DNA of 64,000 nucleotides, taken from Heracleum sosnowskyi. Taxonomy: Eukaryota; Streptophyta; Magnoliopsida; Apiales; Apiaceae. Of the stretch, positions 12,719 to 26,256 are shown in pieces. The stretch spans positions 3,157,001 to 3,221,000 of the forward strand of contig JAUIZM010000012.1 of the NCBI GenBank assembly GCA_030848705.1. The letters are read 5' to 3'. The notes under the pieces were generated by a model. That model was not told where the DNA came from, ran no database searches, and worked only from the letters and a program-made list of their open reading frames with translations. Numbering within the stretch: the stretch's first letter is position 1; each line of letters starts with the position of its first letter. Position numbers and translations under genes: made by a program.

Positions 12719-13421
12719 TTTTATTGTCTATCACTAAATAACTAAATAGTGGTTTATTTATTATATATTTTTATTATTCAATTCTCGACAACTACATCTT
12801 TTAATAATATTTACTAATAATTTGTCAATATTAAAATTTACTAATAATTATCGGCATGTGCTTGGCACATCTACGTTTTAATTGCATATAACTACATAAT
12901 TAAATAATGTTATGTATTATATATTTTTATCATTCAATCATATTCAATCATTTACAAGTATATTTTTTAATAATATTTCATGCGTGCTTGACATACGAAA
13001 TGGAGAAACCATACGAATTGAAGTTGTTTATTCCATGTCAGATATCTATACACTTTATTAAAAAGCAAAATAATATTTAATTAGCTTCCAATAGGTTCGA
13101 TTCCTTACAACTACGTAACTATATATACAAAATTTATTTATTTATTTTAGTTTCATCCAGGGTTGAATTGCCTATAACTTCTATATTCTTTATTAATATA
13201 CTCTTTATTAATAGGATGATAGCTATAAATGCTCCATTTTGAAAATGGATGACCCTAAGTACTTGCTTTTGAAAAAGTAAAAATATTATATCTTCTTTTA
13301 GATATTTAGTGCAAGATATAGTGTAAATGAATTGGAGTTGTTTTTGTAGATAGTGTAATTTTCACACTAAAATAGTGTAAAAATTACACTATTATAGTGT
13401 TATGGATTGAAAATGGTCTTA

Positions 13422-13671
13422 GAGAAACTCCAATGCAACACTATAACCCTGTTACAGTATAATTTATAGTGTTAAAGTCACTCCAATGCCACCAAATGAA
13501 TAGTGTGACATCAAATTTGGTGTCAAAAATACATTTGGTGTAACTTTTACACCAAACTTGGCATTTAGTGTAAGATATAGTATAAATGGATTGGAATTGC
13601 TTTTGTGGATAGTGTAATTTTTACACTAAAATAGTGTAAAAGTTACACTGTGTTATGGATTGGAGATGGTC
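13422..13671 (+). mobile_element. Tourist-like MITE, unit C
   Basis: Third duplicated copy of the unit A element, with the same ends and flanking bases. Confidence 0.6.
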
Positions 13672-15479
13672 TTATTAACTCCTTATATATAATAAGCGTA
13701 AGGGAGATCTTATCCAAAACTTTGGTCGTTCACTGTACTACCAAAAGTATATGATCCGTTGGATTATAAAACTATAAATATTCAAATAGATGAGGACCGT
13801 TAGATATAATATTAAAAATTGTATTTGATTAATAATAGGATAGTATTTAAATACTAAAAGGTGTATTTTGATAATTTAAACCAATTATAAATAGGTTTTC
13901 TATATTGAATAGAAATCTTTATGTAAAAAATCGTAATTATCTTTTCTCTTTAGTTTATGGATAGTTCCAGTTAGATAATAATTATTAAACCATCATTAAA
14001 TTAAAGATAATTTTGTTAGCTTCGCGTGGGCTGTAAAATTGTTAAAACCTGTTGTCTAAAACTCAAGATAGAGCCCAAACAGTAAAGTGATTATCTAAAT
14101 TTTAATATTTTTTTTAATTTAAACCAATTATAAATAGGTTTTCTATATTGAATAGAAATCTTTATGTAAAAAATCGTAATTATCTTTTCTCTTTAGTTTA
14201 TGGATAGTTCCAGTTAGATAATAATTATTAAACCATCATTAAAGATAATTTTGTTAGCTTCGCGTGGGCTGTAAAATTGTTAAAATCAGTTGTCTAAAAC
14301 TCAAGATAGAGCCCAAACAGTAAAGTGATTATCTAAATTTTAATAAAAAAATTTATTATTGTAGCACCAATTTAATTTTTTTCCTAATTCTTTTAAATTT
14401 ATAAATTCTATGTTTATTTCAATAAAATATAAAAATCAATTTAAGAAAAAATTAAAATCGATATGGTCCGTGTACGACCACTATACGACCAAATTAATTA
14501 TTACAGTTAGATCTTAAATAGATCGATGAGAATTGTTAGATCTAATATTAAAAAGTGTATCTGATTAATAATAGAATTATATTTAAATACTAAAAAGTGT
14601 ATTTTGATAATTTAAAATTTTTCTATGTAAAAATTCTTAAATATTTTTTCTCTTTAATTTATGTATAGTTCGAGTTAGATAATAATTGTTAAACCAAATA
14701 TCAGATAACAATTCATATCGATTACAATATTAAAAATTATCAATATAATGCTCATGTATATCATATAACAATATACATATGGACCCTGCATTATAAGAGA
14801 CTTAGGAGAACTCATGTGCATGAATAAATTTAAACATTTTTTTTTCTGAAGGAACATAACAATTTGATTAATCCAAATTATAATTATATTATTTTACATA
14901 TAACAAACATAAAAGGATAATACCAAAATATTATTAAAATATTGAGGGTTTCATATTCATAAACAATAATTTTGAATATAATACTTAACCATCTTTTCTT
15001 TTCGGTTTATGGGTAGGTCACTGGTCAAGTTAGATAATAATTATTAAATCATCATTAAATTAAAGATAATTTCGTTAGTTTCACATGGGTTGTAAAATCG
15101 TCAAAATTCAATTTCTAAAACTCATGATAAAACCCAAATAGTAAAGTGAGTATCTAAATTTTAATAAATATTTTTTTTATAATTGTAGCACCAATTTATT
15201 TATTTTTCCACTAATTCTTTTAAATATAGAAATTTTATCTTTCTTTCAATAAAGTATTAAAATAAATTAAGAACAAATTCAAATCGATAAAGACTATAAT
15301 AATATGATAATAAAATTTTATATAATCATAACATAATTTTTATTCTGTTTAATAATTTTAAAGTAATAATATATTTTAAAATTTTATATACACTATAAAT
15401 AAAACCGAAACATTAAAAGTAAAAGCAGTTAGTAAGATACTTATATCAGTATGTACTTAATATCCTTATTATATTAAAC

Positions 15480-17561
15480 TCTTTTATATAATAAGCATAA
15501 TAGAGATTTATCCAAAATTTTGATGGTGACAACCAAATTAATAAGGAGTATTAGATCTTAACTAGATAAATGAAAATCGTTTGATCAAATATTAAAAAAG
15601 TGTATTTTATTTATAATAGGATTATATTTAAATTCTAAAAAGTGTATTTTGATAATTTAAACCAAATATACCAAATATAAATAAGTTTTTTATATTGAAT
15701 AGAATTCTCCATGTAAAAAATTCGTGACTTTCTTTTCTCTTTCGTGGACAATTCCAGTTAGATAAAAATTGTTAAACCATCTTTTAATTAAAAATAATTT
15801 AATTATCTTCACGTGGGGTGTAAAATCGTCAAAATCTGATTTTTAAAACACAAGATAAAGCCCAAATCAATAAAGTGAGTATTTAAATTATAATAATGAT
15901 TATTATGTCATCATTATTTTAACGCCAATTTAATTACTTTTTTCTAACTATTTTAAATTTAGAAATCTATGTTCAAAAATTCAAATCAATCTAAAAAAAT
16001 TCAAATCAACAAAGAATATAATAATACGAGGATAAAATTTTATAAAATTATGCATATTTTTTATCCTATTTTATTAAGTTATAGATCATAACTAATCAAA
16101 TATAATTTATTATTAAATAATAAATTATACGCAAATGGTGATTTTGTTTTATAAGCACTTAGAGACCTAATTTCATTGTTAGCAGAACTGTATTCATATT
16201 TAAAAAACCCCTATTTTGAAATTGTAGACTCAGCTACCAAACATACCTAACTTTTTTAACCGTTTGTTAATCAATTAGTATAGTACTTTTCTAAAAAATC
16301 GTACTTTACAAAAAATATTATCAAATAACCTATGTGTCTTAAAGAAAAAAAATGAAAAAAATTCTTTTTTTTCAAAAAAAAACCTGTAAATTTTAATATG
16401 TTGTTGCTAGATTCAAATCTTAGATCATTCTACATGATAATTTTACTGTTATATATAACGTTTCTCAACAATTTAATTTGAAAGATCCAACGATTATGGA
16501 TTGAGTGATCAAACAAAACGACCACACTTATAAGAAAACTTTCATTATTTAGTCTTTAATATAATAACATAGATATTTACGGGATATACTATAAAAAAAA
16601 TGAATTTTATACAGAATTTTGATCGTCACGGTGTATTACTTTAAAAGAAGAACTATTACAAAAAAAATATTTTAATTGATAATTTATTTTCTCAAAAGTT
16701 CAAAGTTCCCGCATCATTAACATATTACAAAAAAGAGTATATTATATTTTAGCAATAGATAATTAAAAAAATAAAAAAAAATAAAAAAAATATAAATATT
16801 AAGAAAAATTAATGATGTTATCATGGTAGTTTGGTCCTAAATACCGCCAAAACATTCTCAACCGTTAGATCCAATACTTTTAAAAATAGATGATCAAAAT
16901 TATATCATATAAAAAGAAATTATTATCTAAAAATGATATAAGTTAAAAGATATTATATTAGGATTGGATTTTCCAAAAAGTTAAAACATAAAAATAGTTG
17001 TAATTAAATAAGGAAACCATTTATAACCAAAATAATAAATATCGTTTAATCTTAAATAGATAGGTGAAAACCGTTAGACATTAAAACATGTATTTGGTTA
17101 ATAAAGGTTATTCTAATAATCTAAACTACATATAAGTTAGGTAGATTTCCTAAATCGAATAGAATTCTCAACATTAAATTTCGTCACTTTATGATCTTTT
17201 TAGTTTTAGAATAGTTTTTAATTGAAAAAAAACTATTAAACCACAACTAAATTAAAGATTATTTTGTGAATTTCATGTGAACTGTAAAATTGGTCAAATC
17301 TAACTTTTATAACTCAATATAAACAAATATTAAATTGAGCGTGTAAAATATAATAAATATCAAATTTTTAACTATAATTTTTTTTGGCTAAATCTTTTTT
17401 AACAATAATTTAATCATGTAAACTAATAACTTTTAAATATTAAAATATTCATAAATAAATATAATTATAAATATTAAAAAAACAATCGTGTGTTGAATCG
17501 TAATAAAAATATAATTATAAACAAAATAATTATAAATAAAATTTAAGTAACCTTAAGCTAG
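15480..17561 (+). mobile_element. Helitron-like non-autonomous element, unit C
   Basis: Copy of the unit A element with the same termini and a few private indels in A-runs. Confidence 0.5.
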
Positions 17562-17772
17562 TATAAAATAATACCCGGTCGTTTTAAAATTCATACTCTT
17601 GATGTCAAGCGTACAGCCACGAGACTATCAGTATTGCTCAAGTCCTTGAAAGTTGAAACCTTAATTTAGTGAGAAAATCTATTTATTGCTCAGATAAATT
17701 TAATAATTTTTTAAATAATTTCTTTGTCATGTTCTTATGTCAGTAACTTCCCGGCTTCCCCTCCTTGTGCTG

Positions 17773-17780
17773 TATAAATA
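17773..17780 (+). promoter_or_regulatory. TATA box of GRP gene 3
   Basis: TATAAATA in the same position relative to the ATG (17862) as in copies 1 and 2. Confidence 0.8.
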
Positions 17781-17861
17781 GGATGCAAGTTAGAAAGCTT
17801 TAGAGCATGCACAAATATCCTTGTATTTCATAACTTAAGTTTCTTCTTACAACTTTTCACA

Positions 17862-18406
17862 ATGAAGCTCAACACTTTTCTTCTTCTTGGAGTTCTCTTG
17901 TCTCTTGTTCTTCTTGTCTCCTCCGATGTGGTAGAGACACATGAACATGAGAACAAAGGTTAGTATCATGATCGAAATTTGAATCCGTCTGCTTTTTTAT
18001 AGGCAAACTGTCATGTTATCCGTTCTCAGTAAAATTTTAAGGTGTTAGGTCTTTATAAAAATTGTTTTTATTATAAAGTTATGTATGTATCCTCCGTTTT
18101 TAGTTAAATTATTTTATGATATTTTTATTATTAATGTATGATCGTGCAGAGGACGAAGCTTCTAAACCAGATCAATATGGTAGTGGTGGAGGCGGACAGG
18201 GCGGTTACGGAGGAGGTTCTGGAGGCGGACAGGGCGGTTACGGAGGAGGTTCTGGAGGCAGGGGTGGTTCTGGTGGCGGTGGCTTTGGAAGACGTTGCAG
18301 GTGGGGATGTTGCGGAGGCCGATTCTACGGAGGAGGCTGTAGATTCTGCTGCCGCGGTCCCTATGAAGCACAAGCCTATGGCGAAGTTGATGAAGCCAAC
18401 CCTTAA
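17862..18406 (+). CDS. Secreted cysteine-tailed glycine-rich protein, copy 3 with 11-residue expansion
   Basis: Exon 1 is 17862-17958, the intron is 191 bp, and exon 2 is 18150-18406, giving 117 residues. It matches copies 1 and 2 except for a 33-bp direct duplication in exon 2 (18191-18223 and 18224-18256). This adds a second GQGGYGGGSGG block to the Gly-rich core without shifting the frame. Signal peptide, cysteine tail and C-terminus are unchanged. The change looks like replication slippage or unequal exchange within the Gly repeat. It post-dates the unit duplication or was lost from the other two copies. Confidence 0.9.
18191..18256 (+). repeat. 33-bp in-frame direct duplication in GRP copy 3
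   Basis: Two perfect consecutive 33-bp blocks beginning ggcggacagggcggttacgg. Copies 1 and 2 have one block at the matching place (from about 5057 and 11625). Confidence 0.95.
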
Positions 18407-18901
18407 GCACTCGTACCAATATATAAAATATGTAAACCATGCATGTACGTAGCAGTATGTAAGTAGCTAAATAAAGACGTGCATGTGCATATGGGCCGTA
18501 TAGTGAGTAGGAAATAAGAGTGGTGCTCGATGGTAGTACCCTAAATTATGGTTGTTTCTCTGTCGACACAACCAACTTATAATGTTACGTATGTATGTTG
18601 CACCACGTGTGTGCATGTACTTGGCGCAGATATGTAATGGTGTAATATGTTCGTAGAAGTTTTATATAGAATGAAATAACTGCGGGTTACTAATTCATGA
18701 CTTCGACTTCTTGATCTTGATATTTGAGTGTGTGAGTTTGTTTAATTATTAAAAAACTTAACTGTGATCGGTTTTATTTGATAACATGAACCAACTAATG
18801 TTACTAATGTTTTTTTAACCGGAACGTTGAATCTTTATTAATAAGCAAAATAATGGGTAAATGGCGTGGGGCATAAAGTACTAAAAGTATCAAATTTGGT
18901 T

Positions 18902-19317
18902 ATCACTAAATCCGGATTCGATTACTCGCAACTATGTAATTATAAAAGATTTATTAACTTTAAATTTATTTAGCTTCATCCTGGATTCGATTACTTACAA
19001 CTATGTAATTATACAAGATTTATTTATTTATTTGAATTTAATTAGCTTATATACTTTATTAATAAAGAAAATCAAAGTACCAAATTTTGTTATCACTAAA
19101 TTCGGATTCGATTACTTGCAACTATGTAATTGTACAATATTTATTTACTTTAAATTCTTTAGTTTCATATGGGTTTGATTTCTTGCAACTACGTGATTAT
19201 ACAAGATTTATTTATTTACTTTAAATTCATTAGCTTCATCGAGGGTTCGATTCCTTGCAGGTACGTAATCATACAAGATTTATTTATTTACTTTAATTTA
19301 TTTAGTTTTATCCATGG
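18902..19317 (+). repeat. ~70-bp minisatellite, unit C
   Basis: Duplicate of the unit A minisatellite, downstream of GRP gene 3. Confidence 0.7.
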
Positions 19318-19725
19318 TTTTATTGTCTATCACTAAATAACTAAATAGTGGTTTATTTATTATATATTTTTATTATTCAATTCTCGACAACTACATCTTT
19401 TAATAATATTTACTAATAATTTGTCAATATTAAAATTTACTAATAATTATCGGCATGTGCTTGGCACATCTACGTTTTAATTGCATATAACTACATAATT
19501 AAATAATGTTATGTATTATATATTTTTATCATTCAATCATATTCAATCATTTACAAGTATATTTTTTAATAATATTTCATGCGTGCTTGACATACGAAAT
19601 GGAGAAACCATACGAATTGAAGTTGTTTATTCCATGTCAGATATCTATACACTTTATTAAAAAGCAAAATAATATTTAATTAGCTTCCAATAGGTTCGAT
19701 TCCTTACAACTACGTAACTATATAT

Positions 19726-22028
19726 ACAAAATTTATTTATTTATTTTAGTTTCATCCAGGGTTGAATTGCCTATAACTTCTATATTCTTTATTAATATAC
19801 TCTTTATTAATAGGATGATAGCTATAAATGCTCCATTTTGAAAATGGATGACCCTAAGTACTTGCTTTTGAAAAAGTAAAAATATTATATCTTCTTTTAG
19901 ATATTTAGTGCAAGATATAGTGTAAATGAATTGGAGTTGTTTTTGTAGATAGTGTAATTTTCACACTAAAATAGTGTAAAAATTACACTATTATAGTGTT
20001 ATGGATTGAAAATGGTCTTAGAGAAACTCCAATGCAACACTATAACCCTGTTACAGTATAATTTATAGTGTTAAAGTCACTCCAATGCCACCAAATGAAT
20101 AGTGTGACATCAAATTTGGTGTCAAAAATACATTTGGTGTAACTTTTACACCAAACTTGGCATTTAGTGTAAGATATAGTATAAATGGATTGGAATTGCT
20201 TTTGTGGATAGTGTAATTTTTACACTAAAATAGTGTAAAAGTTACACTGTGTTATGGATTGGAGATGGTCTTATTAACTCCTTATATATAATAAGCGTAA
20301 GGGAGATCTTATCCAAAACTTTGGTCGTTCACTGTACTACCAAAAGTATATGATCCGTTGGATTATAAAACTATAAATATTCAAATAGATGAGGACCGTT
20401 AGATATAATATTAAAAATTGTATTTGATTAATAATAGGATAGTATTTAAATACTAAAAGGTGTATTTTGATAATTTAAACCAATTATAAATAGGTTTTCT
20501 ATATTGAATAGAAATCTTTATGTAAAAAATCGTAATTATCTTTTCTCTTTAGTTTATGGATAGTTCCAGTTAGATAATAATTATTAAACCATCATTAAAT
20601 TAAAGATAATTTTGTTAGCTTCGCGTGGGCTGTAAAATTGTTAAAACCTGTTGTCTAAAACTCAAGATAGAGCCCAAACAGTAAAGTGATTATCTAAATT
20701 TTAATATTTTTTTTAATTTAAACCAATTATAAATAGGTTTTCTATATTGAATAGAAATCTTTATGTAAAAAATCGTAATTATCTTTTCTCTTTAGTTTAT
20801 GGATAGTTCCAGTTAGATAATAATTATTAAACCATCATTAAAGATAATTTTGTTAGCTTCGCGTGGGCTGTAAAATTGTTAAAATCAGTTGTCTAAAACT
20901 CAAGATAGAGCCCAAACAGTAAAGTGATTATCTAAATTTTAATAAAAAAATTTATTATTGTAGCACCAATTTAATTTTTTTCCTAATTCTTTTAAATTTA
21001 TAAATTCTATGTTTATTTCAATAAAATATAAAAATCAATTTAAGAAAAAATTAAAATCGATATGGTCCGTGTACGACCACTATACGACCAAATTAATTAT
21101 TACAGTTAGATCTTAAATAGATCGATGAGAATTGTTAGATCTAATATTAAAAAGTGTATCTGATTAATAATAGAATTATATTTAAATACTAAAAAGTGTA
21201 TTTTGATAATTTAAAATTTTTCTATGTAAAAATTCTTAAATATTTTTTCTCTTTAATTTATGTATAGTTCGAGTTAGATAATAATTGTTAAACCAAATAT
21301 CAGATAACAATTCATATCGATTACAATATTAAAAATTATCAATATAATGCTCATGTATATCATATAACAATATACATATGGACCCTGCATTATAAGAGAC
21401 TTAGGAGAACTCATGTGCATGAATAAATTTAAACATTTTTTTTTCTGAAGGAACATAACAATTTGATTAATCCAAATTATAATTATATTATTTTACATAT
21501 AACAAACATAAAAGGATAATACCAAAATATTATTAAAATATTGAGGGTTTCATATTCATAAACAATAATTTTGAATATAATACTTAACCATCTTTTCTTT
21601 TCGGTTTATGGGTAGGTCACTGGTCAAGTTAGATAATAATTATTAAATCATCATTAAATTAAAGATAATTTCGTTAGTTTCACATGGGTTGTAAAATCGT
21701 CAAAATTCAATTTCTAAAACTCAGGATAAAACCCAAATAGTAAAGTGAGTATCTAAATTTTAATAAATATTTTTTTATAATTGTAGCACCAATTTATTTA
21801 TTTTTCCACTAATTCTTTTAAATATAGAAATTTTATCTTTCTTTCAATAAAGTATTAAAATAAATTAAGAACAAATTCAAATCGATAAAGACTATAATAA
21901 TATGAGAATAAAATTTTATATAATCATAACATAATTTTTATACTGTTTAATAATTTTAAAGTAATAATGTATTTTAAAATTTTATATACACTATAAATAA
22001 AACCGAAACATTAAAAGTAAAAGCAGTT
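19726..22028 (+). repeat. Partial array unit D (no GRP gene)
   Basis: Starts in register with units A-C and matches unit C with no difference I noticed until about 21720. From there substitutions appear regularly (ctcagg for ctcatg, atgagaat for atgataat, taatgtat for taatatat). At 22028 about 110 bases of the unit are missing, including the second Helitron-like 5' end. The unit never reaches a GRP gene. Confidence 0.85.
20021..20270 (+). mobile_element. Tourist-like MITE, unit D
   Basis: Fourth duplicated copy, inside the part of unit D that is still identical to unit C. A further fragment of the same family (acactataataacgttatagtgt followed by ggagttgctctta) lies at about 26268-26310. Confidence 0.6.
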
Positions 22029-24104
22029 GGACTATTAGATCTTAACTAGATAAATGAAAATCGTTTGATCAAATATTAAAAAAATGTATTTTATTTATAA
22101 TAGGATTATATTTAAATTCTGAAAAGTGTATTTTGATAATTTAAACCAAATATACCAAATATAAATAAGTTTTCTATATTGAATAGAATTCTCCATGTAA
22201 AAAAATCATGACTTTCTTTTCTCTTCCATGGACAATTCCAGTTAGATAAAAATTGTTAAACCATCTTTTAATTAAAAATAATTTATTTATCTTCACGTGG
22301 GGTGTAAAATCGTCAAAATCTGATTTTTAAAACACAAGATAAAACCCAAATCAGTAAAGTGAGTATTTAAATTCTAATAATTATTATCATGTCATCATTA
22401 TTTTAACGCCAATTTAATTACTTTTTTTCTAACTATTTTAAATTTAGAAATCTATATTCAAAAATTAAAATCAATCTAAGAAAAATTCAAATCAACAAAG
22501 AATATAATAATAAAAGGATAAAATTTTATAAAATTGTGCATATTTTTTATCCTATTTTATTAAGTTATAGATCATAACTAATCAAATATAATTTATTATT
22601 AAATAATAAATTATACGCAAATGGTGATTTTGTTTTATAAGCACGAGACCTAATTTCATTGTTAGCAGGAATATATTCATATTAAAAAAAACCGTATTTT
22701 GAAATTGTAGACTCAGTTACAGAACAGACCTAACTTTTTTAACCTATATACATTGTAAATTATTAAATTCGAAACTTTAAAAGTTTGTTAATCAATTAGT
22801 ATAGTACTTTTCGGAAAAAGCGTACTTTACAAAAAATATTATCAAATAACCTATGTCTGAAAGAAAAAAAATGAAAAAAATTCTTTTTTTTCAAAAAAAA
22901 AACCTGTAAATTTTAATATGTTGTTGTTGGTAGATTCAAATCTTAGATCATTTTACATGATAATTTTACTGGTATATATAACGTTTCTCAACAATTTAAT
23001 TTGAAAGATCCAACGATTATGGATTGAGTGATCAAACAAAGCGACCACACTTATAAGAAAGCTTTCATTATTTAGTCTTTAATATAATAACATAGATATT
23101 TACGGGATATACTATAAAAAAAATGAATTTTATACAGAATTTTGATCGTCACGGTGTACTACTTTAAAAGAAGAACTATTACAAAATATATATATTTTAA
23201 TTGATAATTTATTTTCTCAAAAGTTCAAAATTTCCGCATCATTAACATATTACAAAAAAGAGTATCTTATATTTTAGCAATAAATATTTAAAAAATTAAA
23301 AATTAAAAAAATTATAAATATTAAGAAAAATTAATGATGTTATCCTGGTAGTTTGGTCCTAAATACCGCCAAAATATTCTCAACCGTTAGATCCAATACT
23401 TTTAAAAATAGATGATCAAGATTACATCATATAAAAAGAAATTATTATCTAAAATTGATACAAGTTAAAAGATATTATATTAGGATTGGATTTTCCAAAA
23501 AGTTAAAACATAAAAATAGTTGTAATTAAATAAGGAAACCCATTTATAACCAAAATAATAAAAATCGTTTAATCTTAAATAAATAGGTGAAACCCGTTAG
23601 ATTTAACATTAAAACCTGTATTTGGTTAATAAAGGTTATTCTAATAATCTAAACTACATATAAGTTAAGTAGATTTCCTAAATCGAATAGAATTCTCAAC
23701 ATTAAATTTCGTCACTTTATTCTCTTTTTAGTTTTAGAATAGTTTTTAATTGAAAAAGAACTATTAAACCACAACTAAATTAAAGATTATTTTGTGAATT
23801 TCATGTGAACCGTAAAATTGGCCAAATCTAACTTTTATAACTCAATATAAACAAATATTAAATTGAGCGTGTAAAATATAATAAATATCAAATTTTTTAC
23901 TATAATTTTTTTTGGCTAAATCTTTTTTAACAATAATTTAATCATGCAAACTAATAACTTTTAAATATTAAAATATTCATAAATAAATATAATTATAAAT
24001 ATTAAAAAAACAATCGTGTGTTGCATCGTAATAAAAATATAATTATAAACAGAATAATTATAAATAAAATTTAAGTAACCGTGCATCGCACGGGCTATAA
24101 GCTA
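22029..24104 (+). mobile_element. Diverged Helitron-like remnant with intact 3' hairpin
   Basis: Paralogue of the 2344-4427 element, visibly diverged by substitutions and small indels and lacking its 5' end. It keeps the sub-terminal hairpin that the array units have lost: CCGTGC ATC GCACGG at 24079-24093, then ggctataag and gcta, where it is cut off. At 24105 the sequence jumps to the position equivalent to unit base ~867. Confidence 0.55.
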
Positions 24105-25444
24105 TCATTAAATTAAAGATAATTTTGTAAGCTTCGCGTGGGCTGTAAAATCGTTAAAATCTGTTGTCTAAAACTCAAGATAGTGCCCAAACAGTAAAGT
24201 TATTATCTAAATTTTAATAAATATACTTTTATTATTGTAGCACAAATTTAAATTTTTTTCCTAATTCTTTTAAATTTATAAATTCTATGTTTATTTCAAT
24301 AAAATATTAAAACCAACTTAAGGAAAAATTAAAATTGATCTGGTTCGTGTACGATTACGACCAAATTAATAATTATAGTTAGATCTTAAATAGATCGATG
24401 AGAATTGTTAGATCTAATATTAAAAAATGCATCTGATTAATAATAGAATTATATTTAAATACTAAAAAGTGTATTTTGATAATTTAAAATTTTTCTATGT
24501 AAAAATTCTTAAATATCTTTTCTCTTGAATTTATGTATAGTTCCAGATGATAATTGTTAAACCAAATATCAAGATAACAATTCATATCGATTACAATGAT
24601 ACACGTGGACCCTACGTTAAGTGACTTAGGAGAACTCCTGAACATGAATAAATTTAAACACTTTTTTGTCTCAAGGAACATAACAATTTGATTAATCCAA
24701 ATTATAATTATATTATTTTACATATAACAAACATAAAAGGATAATATCAAAATATTATTAAAATATTGAGGGTTTCATATTCATAAACGATAATTTTGAA
24801 TATAATACTTATATTAAAATGTGTATTTGATTAAATGTAGGATTATATTTAAATACTAAGAAGTGTGCTTTGATAATTTAAACCAATTATGAATTGATTT
24901 TCTATATTGAATTGAATTCTTTATGTAAAACTTCTTAACCATCTTTTCTTTTCGGTTTATTTTATGAGTAGGTCAACTGGTCAAGTTAGATAATAATTAT
25001 TAAATCATCATTAAATTAAAGATAATTTCGTTAGTTTCGCATGAGTTGTAAAATCGACAAAATTCAATTTCTGAAACTCAGGATAGAACCCAAATAGTAA
25101 AGTGCGTATCTAAATTTTAATAAATATTTTTTTATTATTGTAGCACCAATTTATTTATTTTTCCACTAATTCTTTTAAATATAGAAATTTTATGTTTATT
25201 TCAAAAAAGTATCAAAAATAATTAAGAACAAATTCAAATCGATAAAGAATATAATAATATGAGAATAAAATTTTATATAATCATAACATAATTTTTATTC
25301 TGTTTAATAATTTTTAAGTAATAATGTATTTTAAAATTTTATATACACTGTAAATAAAACCGAAATATTAAATGTAAAAGTAGTTATTAATATACTTATA
25401 TCAGTATATACTTGATATCCTTATTATATTAAATCCTTATTAAC
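24105..25444 (+). repeat. Further diverged fragment of the array unit (equivalent to ~867-2340)
   Basis: Begins tcattaaattaaagataatttt and follows the unit order, including tagatcgatgagaattgttag and the region of the spurious minus-strand frame, to ttatattaaatccttatt. It differs from the array units by many substitutions and indels. It holds no gene. Confidence 0.7.
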
Positions 25445-26256
25445 TCCTTATATATAATAAGCGTAAGAGAGATTCTATTCAAAACTTTGGTCGGTCACTA
25501 TACTACCAAAAGTATACGATCCGTTGGATTATAAAACTATAAATATTCAAATAGATGAGAACCGTTAGATATAATATTAAAAATTGTATAATATTAAATA
25601 ATGTAATATTTACATATCATAGATATGTAAATATTATGTATATTTTGTGAATTTCATGTGGACTATAAAATTGGCCAAATCTAACTTTTATAACTCAATA
25701 TAAACAACTACTCCCTCTGTCCCATTCATTTCTATACACTTTCCATTTTGGGATGTCCCTCTCATTTCTATACATTCCAAAAATAGTAATTTTTAATAAT
25801 ATAAAACACAATTACACCCACTACTTTCTCCACTATCTCTATTCTATAATAATATAAAACACTATTACACCCACTATTTATCTCCATTATCTCAAATCTA
25901 TTATTAAATATTGATAGGTCCCGCCACTTACCCACTTTTCATCTAATTTTACTCATTTTTAATATCTTTTCTTGGTATCCGTGCCCACACCCAATGTATA
26001 TAAATCAATGGGGGAGTATTAAATTGAGCGTGTAAAATATAATAAATATCAAATTTTTAACTACAATTTTTTTGACTAAATCTTTTTAACAATAATTTAA
26101 TCATGTAAACTAATAACTTTTAAATATTAAAATATTCATAAATAAATATAATTATAAATATTAAAAAAACAATCGTGTGTTGCATGGGTAATAAAAATAT
26201 AATTATAAACAGAATAATTATAAATAAAATTTAAGTAACTGTGCATCGCACACTAG
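25445..26256 (+). mobile_element. Short Helitron-like element with nested MITE
   Basis: Starts TCCTTATATATAATAAGC and ends with a small hairpin TGTGC ATC GCACA (26240-26252), then CTAG|T (26253-26257), the full Helitron 3' signature. Internally it joins the unit's 5' part (to about 25600) to its 3' part (from about 25640) by deletion, and it carries a 306-bp Stowaway-like MITE. Confidence 0.55.
25711..26016 (+). mobile_element. Stowaway-like MITE (306 bp) with TA target duplication
   Basis: Left end CTCCCTCTGTCCCATTCATT; right end reads CTCCCCCATTGATTTATATAC on the complement. TA lies on both sides (25709-25710 and 26017-26018). The paralogous empty site in the array units reads aaacaaatattaaattgagc, which confirms the insertion point and the TA duplication (Tc1/mariner-type). 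Confidence 0.85.

Larger units (their letters stand above)
6559..13126 (+). repeat. Tandem array unit B (~6.57 kb, contains GRP gene 2)
   Basis: Head-to-tail copy of unit A, offset by 6558 bases in its first part and 6568 after small indels near 8600 and 8840. The GRP gene inside encodes the same protein as in unit A. Near-identity in non-coding DNA as well as exons indicates very recent duplication or ongoing homogenisation. Confidence 0.95.
13127..19725 (+). repeat. Tandem array unit C (~6.6 kb, contains expanded GRP gene 3)
   Basis: Third head-to-tail copy. It is 31 bases longer than unit B, mainly because of a 33-bp in-frame duplication inside the GRP coding region, partly offset by single-base changes in A-runs near 16600, 16770 and 17477. 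A private substitution (tatgatctt for tatgttctt near 17192) shows it is a real separate copy. Confidence 0.95.

Noticed and set aside
1..22028. Possibility that the three near-identical units are purely an assembly duplication
   Set aside because: Private differences in each unit (33-bp expansion in C, ~10-bp indel in A, single bases in A and C) argue for real copies, though only long reads can settle the copy number.
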